Positions 34,381-47,099 of a stretch of 64,000 nucleotides of DNA are shown one piece after another (position 1 is the stretch's first letter; the number at the start of each line of letters is the position of its first letter). The translations under genes and the position numbers were made by a program. Below the pieces are notes generated by a model that worked only from the letters and a program-made list of their open reading frames with translations, made no database searches and had not been told where the DNA came from. The DNA is from Oreocharis arfaki (taxonomy: Eukaryota > Chordata > Aves > Passeriformes > Paramythiidae): the NCBI GenBank assembly GCA_013398015.1, contig VZRR01007600.1:62001-126000 (forward strand), read 5' to 3'.

Positions 34381-36597
34381 GCTCTTTGTTTATTAATCTG
34401 TATGCTACAGGTCTGTGAAAAATCTTTACTCTTATCCATGATGCAATGTGGTCTCCCTTCCATAGTGGTTAAAGAAATCCCCACGCAACACCACAGTTTA
34501 TAATTTTATCATAATTTTACAAGATACGGGCATTACAGTTAATAAATACTTGTTACTTTCTGACTATTTTCAGTATTTCCCAAGTACCACCATGTGGTTT
34601 GGCATGCTAAGGAAAGCAATGAATGACAAAGTAAAATATTATGGCTCCTGTCTGCCCCCTCTGATGTAAACACTCAGATGTTTATATGGTGAATATTTTT
34701 AAGTAGCAGAGAAACAGAACAAAAGTTGTAACTTCCCTTTATTCTTTTTAACAAATTATTTTCCTTCAAACAGAAGCAACATAAACACAATTAATATTCA
34801 GGCATTGTGAAAGTAAGGCCAGGAAACTGAATATATTTGTTGGTGACGTTAACATTGCTGCTTAAGTTCCATTTAAGTTCATCATGACCTCACCTCTGAA
34901 AACCCCTAGTTACAAACCCTGTCGTACCCTACATGGTTGTACTTTAACTACTGGCATGCAACCCAGTTTCAAAAAAGCCATCATCTGTTTAAAGTGAAAA
35001 CCAACTGTACAAATAATAGCAACTCAGGCTTAGCATTAGATTTTGTCCCTAAAGACAAAACAGATTTTACACAGATTTGTACATTTTCCCCTCTCCATAC
35101 TATGACATATTTTAAAAGAAATAATGTTACATGATTTAAATAATAGTTAATAGCGGTTTCAGTTCTGCAAATTTCGGTAAAACTAGATGTAAGAAATATC
35201 ACAGACAGTAAATCATTTCCTTCAGGTCTCCTCTTCAGAAAGTGTGAGTTTTAACTGCTGGCTATTTAAGCATGTAAAGTGTTTAATGAACTAAAATGGA
35301 TTACCAGTCTCTGTGACCTGTACAACAAAATCAAGCTTTTAAAAGACCATTAGGAAACGAGCTTATACAAGATATTGTATTGAAAACTAATTAGTATATC
35401 TTGAAGGTTAAACATGGTCTGAAGCCCACGGTACTAACACAAGTAGAGCTCAAACAACTCAGTAACATTAAGGCTCTGGGTTATTACACCACAGTATTTG
35501 CATATGACCCTGCAATGCAAGAGTCCAACATGTTCCATCCAACACGAGGTAGGAAGAGGTTGTTTACAATGACAACCTCTCAGGTCTTCAAATGCAAGTA
35601 TCTACATTTTACTTTAAAACTGACATTGGAAACTAACCAGCCATTCCTGGGGAAGCAAGTCCCATGCCAGGCCAAGGCACACAGTCTTCTCCCCCTGCTT
35701 ACTGCCAGCACTTTCCAGTCTGAAGCAAGCTCAGGAGTGGGCCTTGTCTCAGCAGAAGCTGCGTGATATGCCAGCTTTTGCCAAGCTTTTTGTGTCATAC
35801 ACCATTTTATCTTTAGAGCAACATTCCCTTCCTGGGTTTGGTTGGGTAGTTGTAAGATTGTGTCACCAAATTACTTTTAAAACCTTCTGACAAAACCTGC
35901 CTGTATTGAGAAAAGACAACAACTTCATAACCAGGCCAAGCCTTGGGGCTGGTGTTAGACAGAAATGGTGAGCCTGCACATGGTCACAAAAGTCCCACCA
36001 ACCAAGTCATTTTTGTATGGATTTGTTCCTCTTAAAAAGAAAAACCACAAACCTCAAAAATGCACACTAACAATTCTCATCTAGGAAACATCATCACACA
36101 TTGGCTCTTTGGATATAGAACAACCCTGACAGTTTTCCCATATAGACACTACCGTGAAAAAAATGTTCAGAAAGATGAACGGCCTTCTCAAAGAAATGCC
36201 ATGTCATGGGGAGGGTGTAGTACTTTGTTTGAAGAACATAAAGTTCTGCAAATTCAAAAAGTTACTGTTACTGTCTATAAACCCAGTGCTGAACTCATAC
36301 TTCAAACTTTTCTGATGGAAAAATGCTCTCCTCTACCACACATGCATCTCAAACCCCCACAAAATTAAGGAAGTACAACTACATATTTTTCAAATGAAGT
36401 CTGCATTTGTAAGGCCTCAAAAGCTCGTAGAAATAACTTGGGGGGCTGGGAGAACGCTCCAACTTGTAAGCAATCACTGGTACCTTCAGTAAAATACACA
36501 ATCTCTAATTAAAGTAGCAGAAGTATCTTCTTAGTATGTTAAATATGATCATGATAAAACCATCAAATGCATTTACAGTCAACTTATGTAACTGCTG

Positions 36598-36622
36598 CTA
36601 TATATATATATATATATATATA
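36598..36622. repeat. (TA)n microsatellite
   Basis: About twelve uninterrupted TA units, following ctgctgcta and ending at aaaacaaac. Confidence 0.9.
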
Positions 36623-39517
36623 AAACAAACAGAGCTAAAAACTAACCCCATCTAAAACCTAATAAAGTTCACACTGACTGTAGCTCTACTTCAAAACAAG
36701 TTAGTTTTTCATGAGTAAGTCCACAGGAAATATTTTCACAACAACACTACTTCTCTCACTGCAATTTGTGCAATTAAGTCTCTACACAGCTTCCACAGAA
36801 ATATTAAAAACCAGTATCTTCAAAGAGACATCCAAATTAGGTATTTCTCAGTGCAGACAAAAGGACACACCCCTGAAGTCTGGCCTGCATGAAAAACTTC
36901 CTCCTTCTTTCACACTCCAGAAAATTTATATCACCTGACACATTCCATTAACATTAAAACTGTAATGACTGTACCCTTCTGTACAGCCTTTTTATTACCA
37001 CACTTTATTAAAAACCAGATAGTATCCAAAAGACACTTCTAAAGCAGCATACTATAATCATCAGCTTTACCTACTACTGCCTGAACTGACCTGGCAAAAA
37101 TTCAAGAAAAATGGATGGGGTCAAAGCAGGTGACCATGTACCACTGTAGTGTAAACCTACATTGACCTTAATGATGGGATTTTACCTCTATTTTGTATCC
37201 CCAGCCTTAAGACGTCAAATGTTGAAAAAGGAAAACCAAAACCCCTTAGGCAATTATCTCAAGGCCGCAGCAAACAGGAACTTTTCATTTCTTTCTCCAC
37301 CTTCATTCAATTTGACTGGAATTCCAGTTTGAATTTATCAAGACTTCAGAGTTCAGATTTAACTGCTGTTCCAGTAAGAAGGAAAATAAAAGGCTTGAAC
37401 CAATCCTGGCTTCGGTTTTGCTGAAACTCTCTAGTTTAAGTTACTCCTCTCATCTTGCGGATGAGGGATGCAGTAGAGCATTCTCGGCTTAGCTGAGAAC
37501 AAACTGGTAAAGGCAGCTGGCTGCTGGACCTTAGCCATCCAGCCCCATGCCATCACCCACTAAAGCTCACATCCTAGTGACCTCAAGATCACACTGGTAA
37601 GATGGTACTCAACCCTCCGATCTCTGCATTGTGAGGAAACCAACCAACTGAGTCAGCAAGATTATGCCTTGAATAAACTCATCAGCATGGTAACGATAAC
37701 CTGCTTCTGAGGGGTTTCAATCTCTTCTTTTCCTACCACTCAGATTTTATCACATATTTAAAGCTACCAAGCACTTCAGTTCCAAGCAGAGTGGGACTGA
37801 CAAAAGGACAAATTTCTTCAAAACTCCTACATTCTCTAAAAAGACAAAGCATACTATCCATTACAAAAATTGAAAACTGCCACCATCTTGTGTCTCAACC
37901 CTTTTTGCAAAAATACACTTGCTGCCCAGTTTCAGTATGAATTTGTTTTCCAGAATATATACACACACACATTAATTTCCTACAAATCAATTCAGGTGCC
38001 TCCAATGCTGTGACAATTTAAAAGATGACTGGTTTTAGCCATATGCCCGCTTCTCTGCTAGATGCTACCACTGTCTGAGAAACCAGTGTCAGCTGTCACA
38101 GCCCTCACCCAGTAACAGAATCACTACAAGGCTGTAGATGACTTCCACAAATCCAGGAGGCTCCTTTCTTAAATGGGATGAACAAGGTATTTTTTTTCTT
38201 TTTACAGGTGAAAAACAACAGAATAAACAAACTGAGGACAGAAGAACTAGCAAAGGAAAGCCAGGGTTTTATTTTTGTACAGGTTAAAAAAAAAAAGACC
38301 AGAGATAATATAAAAAAGCATTAATCAAGTCTGCAGCATGAGAGAACTACAGTAAAATAAACACCTCAAGGCACAGGTCCCACCTTACCCAAACACTGTG
38401 CTAGCCTGGTGCCATGTATGAGCACAGTTTACACCACTAACATCTCCAGTGCTCCTGTGAGCATGCTGCTCCCTTCTCATCAACTCACAATTTCTGTATC
38501 TGGGCAGACAATTCTGTAGTAGTGTATCACTTCAGAATTACAGGATAGTTGTTACACTTGGACATTTATTTTAATAACACCAACAAAAGAACAGGGTGAT
38601 ACCAGGGCTATTTAGATCAATACTGGCAGGACACAGTGGAGAGAACAGAGCAGGAGGCCACAACCAGTAGGCATTCAAGGGAGGTGTGAAGAGAAGACTT
38701 CAGAACATGGTTAATGAATATCCCACTGGAAAAGCTGGATAAACAAACTCTCCATCTGAGGAAAGGTCAGGAGAACAGCAATTAGGCTGCACTGGAGAAC
38801 AGGGCTTGCTTGCTTACAACCTGATGCTATGGCCCGACTCCAAACACAAGTTATTTTGCCATGCTGGAGAATGGCCACCAGGAAACCAGAGAAGGGGGAA
38901 AATGATTACATGCTTTGTTCTTAATTAGCAAATGGGAGAATGTGTTGACTTTACAACAGAAAGTTCAAAAAGTTGTTCTTTTTTCCTTTCCAAACAGCTA
39001 TTTCCCTGCTTTTATGGGCAGGATGTCGCAGGCACAAGGAAGCGCTGCTGCTACTCCACCTTTCCTTAAGCCTGACTTCTGCTTCAGGAAATGTAATTAT
39101 GAAGCTTATGAAGGTATGAGATCTGCTAGACCTGATAGGCACTTCAGGTGGAAGCAGAAGAGTCTAGCAGAATTTTTCATTAAAAGAAAATTATTGTTAA
39201 TGTTAGAGGGAATAAGGATAATCAGTACCACCACACCCTCTGAGAAAACACTCAGAAGACAGAACACATTGTAAAGGATGGATCACCTTATGGGCAAGCA
39301 TCAGATAAGCTGAAACCAGTACAATCAAAATTTCCTCAAATAAACAACAAATTCTGCAAAGCAAAATTACCATGGCCTTTTAATAAAAGTATCTGAAATA
39401 TTTTGTTAACATTTCTTGTACTTTAACAGAAAATACTGAAAATTCATGGGTTTAGCCAATAAAATGAAGCACGCAACCAGATATCAACACCATTTTAAGA
39501 GGAGATCAAAATAAAAG

Positions 39518-39550
39518 TTAAAAAAAAAAAAAAAACAAACAAATAAAAAA
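39518..39550. repeat. Poly(A) tract
   Basis: A run of about sixteen A followed by acaaacaaataaaaaaacc. No LINE or SINE body was recognised next to it, so it is listed as low complexity. Confidence 0.8.
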
Positions 39551-42237
39551 ACCAGACCAAACCGAAAAACCATCACCCAACTGGAAACAAAGCATTTGCC
39601 TATGTCTTTAAACTTACAGTTGTTGAGTCACTAAGTTATATCACTATCTTCTTAAAAGTTTATGGATCACAGAAGCCATTCTTAGCTTACAAATATACAG
39701 ATGCACACTTAAAACTATACAGTAAAGGGGAGTCTTTTTGAGAGCTGGAAAAATTAAGAATATATCTGGAACCTGTGACACACACAAAAGCATTTGTCCT
39801 GTAATCAGACCAGTCAGTTCACATCCACTCTTCCACTGAGCATATATAATACAGGTCCACTAACAAGACCTCTCTAATTGCCATATGTGAAGGGCCTCAG
39901 TTTTTACACCTCAATCAAACACGTAATTAATTAAAGGTTTGGTATTTCTTCTGTTCCAAACCTGTATGGGAAATTTTGCCAGAACACTGAAATTGAGACA
40001 AATTTCTACCTTTGCATAATGACAGCAAAAACTTTTCAAACCGACAAACACTGAGGGTTCATGTAAGAAGTTATTCTGTAATGCCTGGCTGCACAGGGTA
40101 GGGAAGGGGGAGAGGAACACGTGTGTTTCCCCTATGCAGCATCCTAGCAAGCACTACCGTATTATAACACAAGGAGCAGACCCTAAAACTACAGACAACA
40201 GAACGGTGCAGAGAAGGCATTCAGTTTTTAAAATGCATTAATTTAGCATCCAAACAATCACTTCTGACCCACACTATGAATGTTGAAAGTTACAGAAGCA
40301 TAGCAGTAAGTGTCACTTTTACACAAAAACTACAAGGCACTCCAAGTAGAAGGAAGTTCTCTCAAAATGGCAGAGCATAGTCCTTGATTATTAGGACCAT
40401 TCATCAGGAAATCCTAATGAAAACAGCAAAATTCTTCATTTATTAATTAGCAAAACTCAACGAAAATCAGTGTAGTTACTCACACAGGCTGACTAAGGTC
40501 ACACACTGATGCCCACATATGCACATACGCAGGAAAGATACATTTTCAGAAAAAATGGCATGGCAACATCAAAGTGTAGAAATACGAGGAACAAGGAACA
40601 AAGGAAGCTTACTACATGCTTTTAATCAAATAGTTTTTATGATGCAAAGTGGGAAGGAGCCAGCCACAGCTTTTCAGCATTTCAGAAAGAGCACAGGCAA
40701 TCTAACCAAGCAAACTACAAAGGATGCAAGTGATCCTAAGAAAAGATAATGCTGCTGGGTATACAACTTGAGGTGCCACCACACCTTCCAGTTTTGTTTC
40801 AGTAAGCTGCACTTTGTTAGCAATTTCTCAATCTCACACATCTAACTAATGTACATTATTGAAAAATTAACAAGACTCGCAAACATCTTATAGGCTTAAC
40901 TAGACAAGGAAATATCACCTTTCTAGTGAGTCAGAAGAAGTTGAGTTCTGTCCTGAGGAAAAGGTGATCAAAACCAGCAACATCTTGATGTTACTGCTTA
41001 CATAAGAAGAGAGTGCTCTCTCTCCCCTTTTTGTACTCCTTAGCAGTTTTTCATGGCCACATAATTATACTAGAAATGAAGCACACCTGCTTCCAGCCAC
41101 CCTCCCACTGAGACGTGGTGGTTTGGGTCGCACAGCCCACACACAGGATAGCCAAAAAGCCTGCTCTGGCATGAGGTTTTCCAAAGTAGCCTCCACATCT
41201 GACAGGAGGACAGGCACCAAGCAGACCCTGCACTGTGTTCTCCTCCTGCCACCAGAGTCACAACTCCATGCTCCAAGACATAGAGGATGAAGCTGGGCTG
41301 GAAATAATCTACTTTTTCCAACAGAACTAACCCCACTGCCCCTTCTCTCCTTCTTGGCACATCTCGGGAGACCACCAGCCACCACTACCTGTTTTTCCTG
41401 CCCACCTGTGCCCAACCTGATCTCAAAACATTTTGAAGGGAATTCATGTGCATGTAAACCGGCATATGTAATATCACAAGGGCTCATGCTCTTGTTTTAG
41501 CTAGTTAAGTGTTGTCACTAAAACGGGAAACAGAGTAATTTTCACCACAGAAGCAGAGTCTTTTATAAATAGATAATAGGTAGATGACCAACTGACTGCT
41601 ATAGCTGGTGACAGGGCCAGTGGGTGGAGAGAGGCTCCCAGCTGGTAGGCTCTGGATTGCCACCACTTTGCAGTGACTTGCTCATGAACTGAGAGCACTG
41701 GACATGTTCCTGTGTATTAGGACTGGTCATAACTACACTCCTACTCCCTCTGGGATCTCTTTGCAAACTACTACTGGTTCAGAGAATAATTTGCCAGCAC
41801 AACTGTACATTCCTGAGAATATTTTGCAAATCAGCTGTAAACAGTAGGCTTAGCAAACTTTTTCTAAACTTTACACAGAACAAGGAAACATTATCCTTGT
41901 ACCCATAACCTCAAACTTGTGCTTCAGTTTACACTGAGTCTCATATACCTATTTAATGGGATGTTTTGAAATACCAAGTTATCAGGAATGCTGGCACTAG
42001 AATATGGATCCTCACTTTAACTTTTCCAGTATCACAAGATCTTCCAGATCTGACTGCTCCAGTTCACAAAGACTACTTCCACTGAAAGGGCTACCGCCAC
42101 CCTCCACCACAGCAGCTGTTTGCAGAATTCGATCTCTGTTTCTGTCCAAACCCTCACTGATATTTGCTGTCTTGACTCAAGCTGTTTAAGTGACTGCATA
42201 GTTTTGAAGGAAAAAAGCACTGAACAAATCCAGTTGA

Positions 42238-42283
42238 ACAAACTAAAGATTAAAACAAACTAAAGATAAAAAACTAAAGATTA
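42238..42283. repeat. Imperfect tandem repeat of aaactaaagat
   Basis: Three copies of an aaactaaagat unit spaced 14-17 bp apart, with A-rich spacers. Confidence 0.7.
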
Positions 42284-44287
42284 ACATAAGAAAGAGCAGC
42301 CAAAGGAGGACAGCAATGCTCATTTAGATTTATAACGCATCTCTCCCCATACCCAGACCGACTTGGAAACTCCCAATATCCAGCTTGCTTACAAATGAGA
42401 CACATCAAAATGCTGCCAAGGGACACCTGGCCCCTTAAGAGGCCTCTAATTTACTGTCTCTGCAGCTGGATAATGGGGAAAGTCCGCATTTTTTACTCCA
42501 GCACTCAAACTAGGAATGAAGAGCCAGTTCAGATTTTGCCATGAATACACATGTAGCTTTAAGATGAGGTTTCATCTAGGAGTTTTTAATTGTGTGCCCT
42601 TTGGAAGCTAAGTACTGAGCAAGCAATTCTATAAGCTTTACTATGAATTTGAACACAACCACTAAGTAATGGGTTTAAGTGCATTTCACTGAAAATAAAG
42701 CTAGAGAAAGGTACTAAAAATGCTTTCAGAAGATAAATAAAGTACACATCCAAGTGTCAAATTTGCAACAATAATTTTAAGAAAGATTATTTTAAAAGAA
42801 CACGAATCATTACCTCTGTGGCACACAGGCATGTATTGACTGAAATTGCACAGATGGCAACAGCCATTTTTCAGTTGATCACAACTGCAACTAGTGTTAA
42901 AAAGGTTGAGCCAAGGTTCACAACATTACGTATTGAGAAGACATTTATCCCCTCTCTCAAAACTCCAGCCAAACAGCTCCATTGCAGCAGAGGGAGAAGC
43001 TGCAGGGAAACAGTGGGTTTGTCCATGACAGAAATTCATCTGAGTGTCCCTGGAGCAGCTGCAACTGCAAAGGGAAAGTTGTGGAGTCCAGAAGGATGAC
43101 AGGGAACCAGCGGGGAAAGCTAGCACAGGCACAGCAAGTCAGGACCATGTGCTGAAAGAGATGCATTTAGCACTGTTTCAGAACTGTTGCTCAATTCAAG
43201 GTCCACCTATTCTTTAAATAAATGCATCCATCTTTTTGAGCAGCATTGTTAGACTTGTTCTCATCAACAACTAAAGAAAATTAGAAGAAAATTAAAAACT
43301 AAAGAACAAACTAATTCATTTATGGATTACCACCAGTATATTATTCTCCACACTAGATGTAGCACTATTTTACTCATACGCTTGCAAACACAAGCTTTTT
43401 TAGGTGTTCTGTGGTAGTATTTTCATCAAGCAACTGTAACTGTGAGGCTGGGTCTGTAAGAGCCCTTGCTGCAGGTACTGGAAGGAGCCCAGCAAAGAAG
43501 GAAGGAACAGCGGGAGGAACCTCTCAAGTGAATTTGGCTTGGCAGGAACAGGTTCAACCCCGGCCCTGAAAAGGAGTTTAAAGTACAAAAATACCCACAG
43601 ATGATCGCTAATGGCAGGTTCTCTCCTTTTAGGGAGCTGACTTGAGACCTGGTAGTTATTAGGATTTGCTGAGTCATGAACATTCACATCTGCAAGCAAA
43701 GCAAACACAAGCAGGACAAGCTCTGCCATGTGAGATACATGCAGAAGTCTGTCACAGCTGTAGATCTAACCAGATCAGAAGCAGAGGACAATACTTACTA
43801 CACAAAGGAGGGACCAAAGCAGGAGACAGGACAGGACACGAGACACTAATCTGATCAAAACAGCTGAACAGTTTAATTCCCATGCCAGGCGATGCAGTAA
43901 GACAGAGGAGCCAATTCCATCAGTTAAACACAAGTGCCATATGTGAGAAACCCTAGCAGACTCAAGATGCCTGCACAGGGCTGGCAGAGGCTTAGCTGGA
44001 TGCCCGTAACCTACCAAGTGGCAACAGGAGATTGGGCAGGATACACATCCAACAGCACCCAAGACAACATCTGATACCTCTGGTTTAAGCAACTGAGTCC
44101 CAAACCACAGGCTGTCTTGGTGGTGAGCTGAATTGCTCTCAGCTGCACTGCCAACATTGTCAGCGAGACACTCACATTCACACACCCGCATATGGGTGTT
44201 CAGTCCAGAGCTGAATCCTACTCCAACAACATCAGCAAGACGCAAACTTAAAAAACACAGAAAGGCAGAGTGGTTTTTGCAAGTGGA

Positions 44288-44518
44288 GCTGTGGAATTCC
44301 ATGTCACAGGACTCTGGGGATGCTACAAGTTTACATGAGTGCAAAAGCAACCAGGTAACTCCCAGGAGAAAACAACCTAGCCTGCAAATCAAAGAGACCA
44401 GAAAAGTGTTCTGTCAGGACACCACTGCGTAATTGCCCCGTTTCTCTTACTCTTCCCCAGCACATACTATTAGCAATTGCCAGACACTGCTCTAGACAGA
44501 TCTTGCTTTTGACTTCAT
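44288..44518 (+). mobile_element. Ancient CR1-type LINE relic (3' end, sense on +)
   Basis: Blocks in order: ctgtggaattccatgtcaca, ggactctggggatgctacaag, tttacatgagtgcaaaagca, then gcgtaattgccccgtttctc, ttactcttccccagcacata, ctattagcaattgccagac and ctctagacagatcttgc. These match the old amniote CR1 3' end (GGAATTCATTGCCACAGGATGTTGTGG, AATTGCCCTGTTTCTCTTACTCTTCCCC, CTAGATGGACC) from memory of that consensus. It belongs to the same broad group as the relic at 33755-34380 but lies in the opposite orientation. Confidence 0.8.
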
Positions 44519-45307
44519 ATGCGTATCCACATGTTTGTTATGTTTCAGCTTCCATATGAAATGAGAATATCATCACCACCACGTAAGAGAGAAACAGCAG
44601 GTCCCAAAGTGAGGCTGGCTAACCAAGGTGATTGTCAGATGAGGCACGCACAGAGCCCGAGGTGAAGCAGCTAGGGATCACCCAATTCAAGCACAACACA
44701 AAACACACTCTAACTTGAAGCCAGAAATATGAGCAGTGGTGTACTTGCAGAAGGTAAGAAGCTGTTGTTAATATGTTATTATTGGAAGGCACATTCACAA
44801 ACATTTGTGAAATATCATAGGAAAAAAAAATCCCTGCTGAAATGATTAATTCTTCTTTTAAAGCAAGCTTTGAGTACCATGTGGGGAATTTATGGCCTTA
44901 TGCCACATACTCCACAATAAGGAGAAGGGGAAAGACTCATCAAGACTAGCAGCATATACTCTGTGGGCTGGATGAGGCAAGAGTACGTGGGAGGGATATT
45001 GGCAAGTGATAATGTAATTAAAAGTTGTAACTTAACCCAGAGAGACAAGGAGGAATAATAACGCTGGCTTTTCCAAATTTAGCTGTCAAGTGTTTTTAAA
45101 AATAAACACACAAACACTTTAATGTGGTCATTTATGAAAGAATTATTCTACTACCTAGAAAGCACAATCCAGAACTGGAGTACCACAGAGCTAGGATTCA
45201 TTAAGTATCTATGAAGACTATGACAAGACTTTACACTTAAGGACAATGAAATGTTTTCAGATGAGACAGTTACACTTAACTTAACAATACTAAGCCTTGG
45301 CATGCAT

Positions 45308-45309
45308 AC

Positions 45310-45342
<33 letters not shown>

Positions 45343-45347
45343 TATAC
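45308..45347. repeat. Compound (TA)n(CA)n microsatellite
   Basis: catacatatatatatatata followed by tacacacacacacacacaca and catatacc. Likely polymorphic. Confidence 0.9.
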
Positions 45348-46345
45348 CTTGACAAGAATTCTGCTAAACAACTATTTATTTTCACAAGATTTATGATAAA
45401 CTAAAATCATAGCAAAAAAAAGATGTGGAAGTTGAACCTGAATGGAAAAATAAGCTCATGGACAGATGAAACACTGCAAAAAGGAATCATGTTTTCTCAC
45501 TTACTTTCTTATTAAAATAGACTGCACCATAGCTAACTCTTAAGGAGACTTTTTTCAAGAGCTCCTCTCTTGGGGGAAGAATTTATTTAGCTTTTTGTAC
45601 AAATGGTCTTTGAAACACTTTCTTGCTTTAGATGTTCTAGTTATCACCTACATTGCTGCTTCCAATTGGAACACAGTACTTGCTTTCTCCTTGTTAGTAA
45701 TGCTCTCCTCTGTTCTGTCTCAGCACCATGCTAGTGCATTGTCCAGCCACCTGACAAGATAGGAGCTGCCTCAAATTTAGCAAGACCGTAATACTCTTCT
45801 CTCACTTGTTCAAGTTTCAGCTTTCAAGCACAAGTCTTGACTCTGAAGTCAGTGTTTTAGTATTAACAACACCCTCGGCTTATTTCAGAGCTCTGTTTGA
45901 AGCCTACAGAAAGAGCAGTAGTACAAGTTTTCTGCTGCCCTGTCTTGGAGAAGGTATGGTTAACCCATCACACATACAGAAGACATTGCAGAGACTAGCT
46001 GTTCCAGGGTCTCAACTGAGGGGGAAAAAAAACTGCCAAAGAAATTTCCACTCTCTCAAAGAAAGCCTGGCATTCCAAATAGCACGACAAACTTTAGAGA
46101 ACCCAGCTCTTGTTTCAAGCCACAGGACAGATATCAAATTGTTACAGCTGGCTTCTATTTTGACAGGTCAAGAGTGATCTGCAAATCCTAGACACTTAAG
46201 GCACATGAGAACTAATCTATCTGTCCAGGGCAAAACAAAAAGAAAGGATTACCTCATCTATTTACAACCTTTGAGGACAGAGACCCATATTTTGTAGTAC
46301 CTGCCTTTCAATTGCAGTACGCGTTAATAGCCTGCTACAAAGGAC

Positions 46346-46391
46346 AAAATTAAAGAAAAAAAGAAAAAAAAAAAACCTAAAAAAAAAAAGG
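46346..46391. repeat. A-rich low-complexity tract
   Basis: aaagaaaaaaagaaaaaaaa and cctaaaaaaaaaaa with few interruptions; no associated element recognised. Confidence 0.8.
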
Positions 46392-47077
46392 GCACCATCT
46401 CCATTTCCACCTGAATATAGGCAGACAAAGAAATAAGGAGAAACATGGGAAGTAAAGCCCATAATACATATGATCTAATCTAAGTAGCAATACCAAGTAA
46501 AGAGTAACTAAAAGAAAAATCAGTTGAACTACCATCCATCTTGCTGCAAAGGATATTAAATAAAATTTTAAAAAATGTGAACAACAACAGAAACACTTAA
46601 AACCATAATAAAGAAAAGCGTGAGCAGATAGGGTATCTGGTCAAGAGTTCAAGACCACATTCACATTTCATGGGGTAATCAGATACTGTATGGAAGCCAA
46701 CATAACAGGATGCCCTCCCTAAGCAAATGAAAAATCAGCAGCTGGAAACTAATAGAACAGCTTCTGTGTTCCTGGGTACTGTGGGGGGGACCAAACCCAG
46801 TGTGCCAGGCAACCCTTGAACAAATATGGTATGCATTAAAAATACATAGAGACACTGTAAAACCCCACTTGCACACTCGTTTACATTTCCCTAATCTGAG
46901 TAACACGCAGAGTGGCACTGGTAGAGGACAAACAGCAATGTCTGGCACCACAGAAAAAGGAAACTAAAGGTCCTACAGTGTTTTCCTTGCAGCTGCAAAA
47001 CAGAATCCAAAGTCAACCTTCCTGTGTTCATTTTCACACCTTTTCCAAAAACTTGCACTGATAAGGGATCAGAAAGT

Positions 47078-47099
47078 GGGGGGAAGGGGTGGGGGGGGG
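47078..47099 (+). repeat. G-rich run, possible G-quadruplex
   Basis: G runs of 6, 4 and 9 separated by aa and t. Could fold as a G-quadruplex on the + strand, which is the non-transcribed orientation for RASSF3. Confidence 0.6.

Noticed and set aside
38580..38830. G+A-rich segment that looked like a decayed LINE or LTR
   Set aside because: Only loose resemblance to CR1 sense-strand sequence, no ordered blocks; left unassigned.
41065..41487. 140- and 101-codon overlapping open frames on the - strand
   Set aside because: Two different frames are open over the same G+C-richer stretch, which points to low stop-codon density rather than coding; no homology recognised.
43548..43560. B-box-like GGTTCAACCCC suggesting a tRNA or tRNA-derived SINE
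   Set aside because: The flanking bases do not form a T-arm stem and no A box or acceptor stem lies upstream.
43775..44392. 205-codon open frame on the - strand with hydrophobic ends, the longest in the window
   Set aside because: Its N-terminal part is antisense to the CR1 relic at 44288-44518, it matches no family I know, and an open frame this long is not very unlikely in a locally G+C-richer stretch of a 64 kb window. Best seen as chance.
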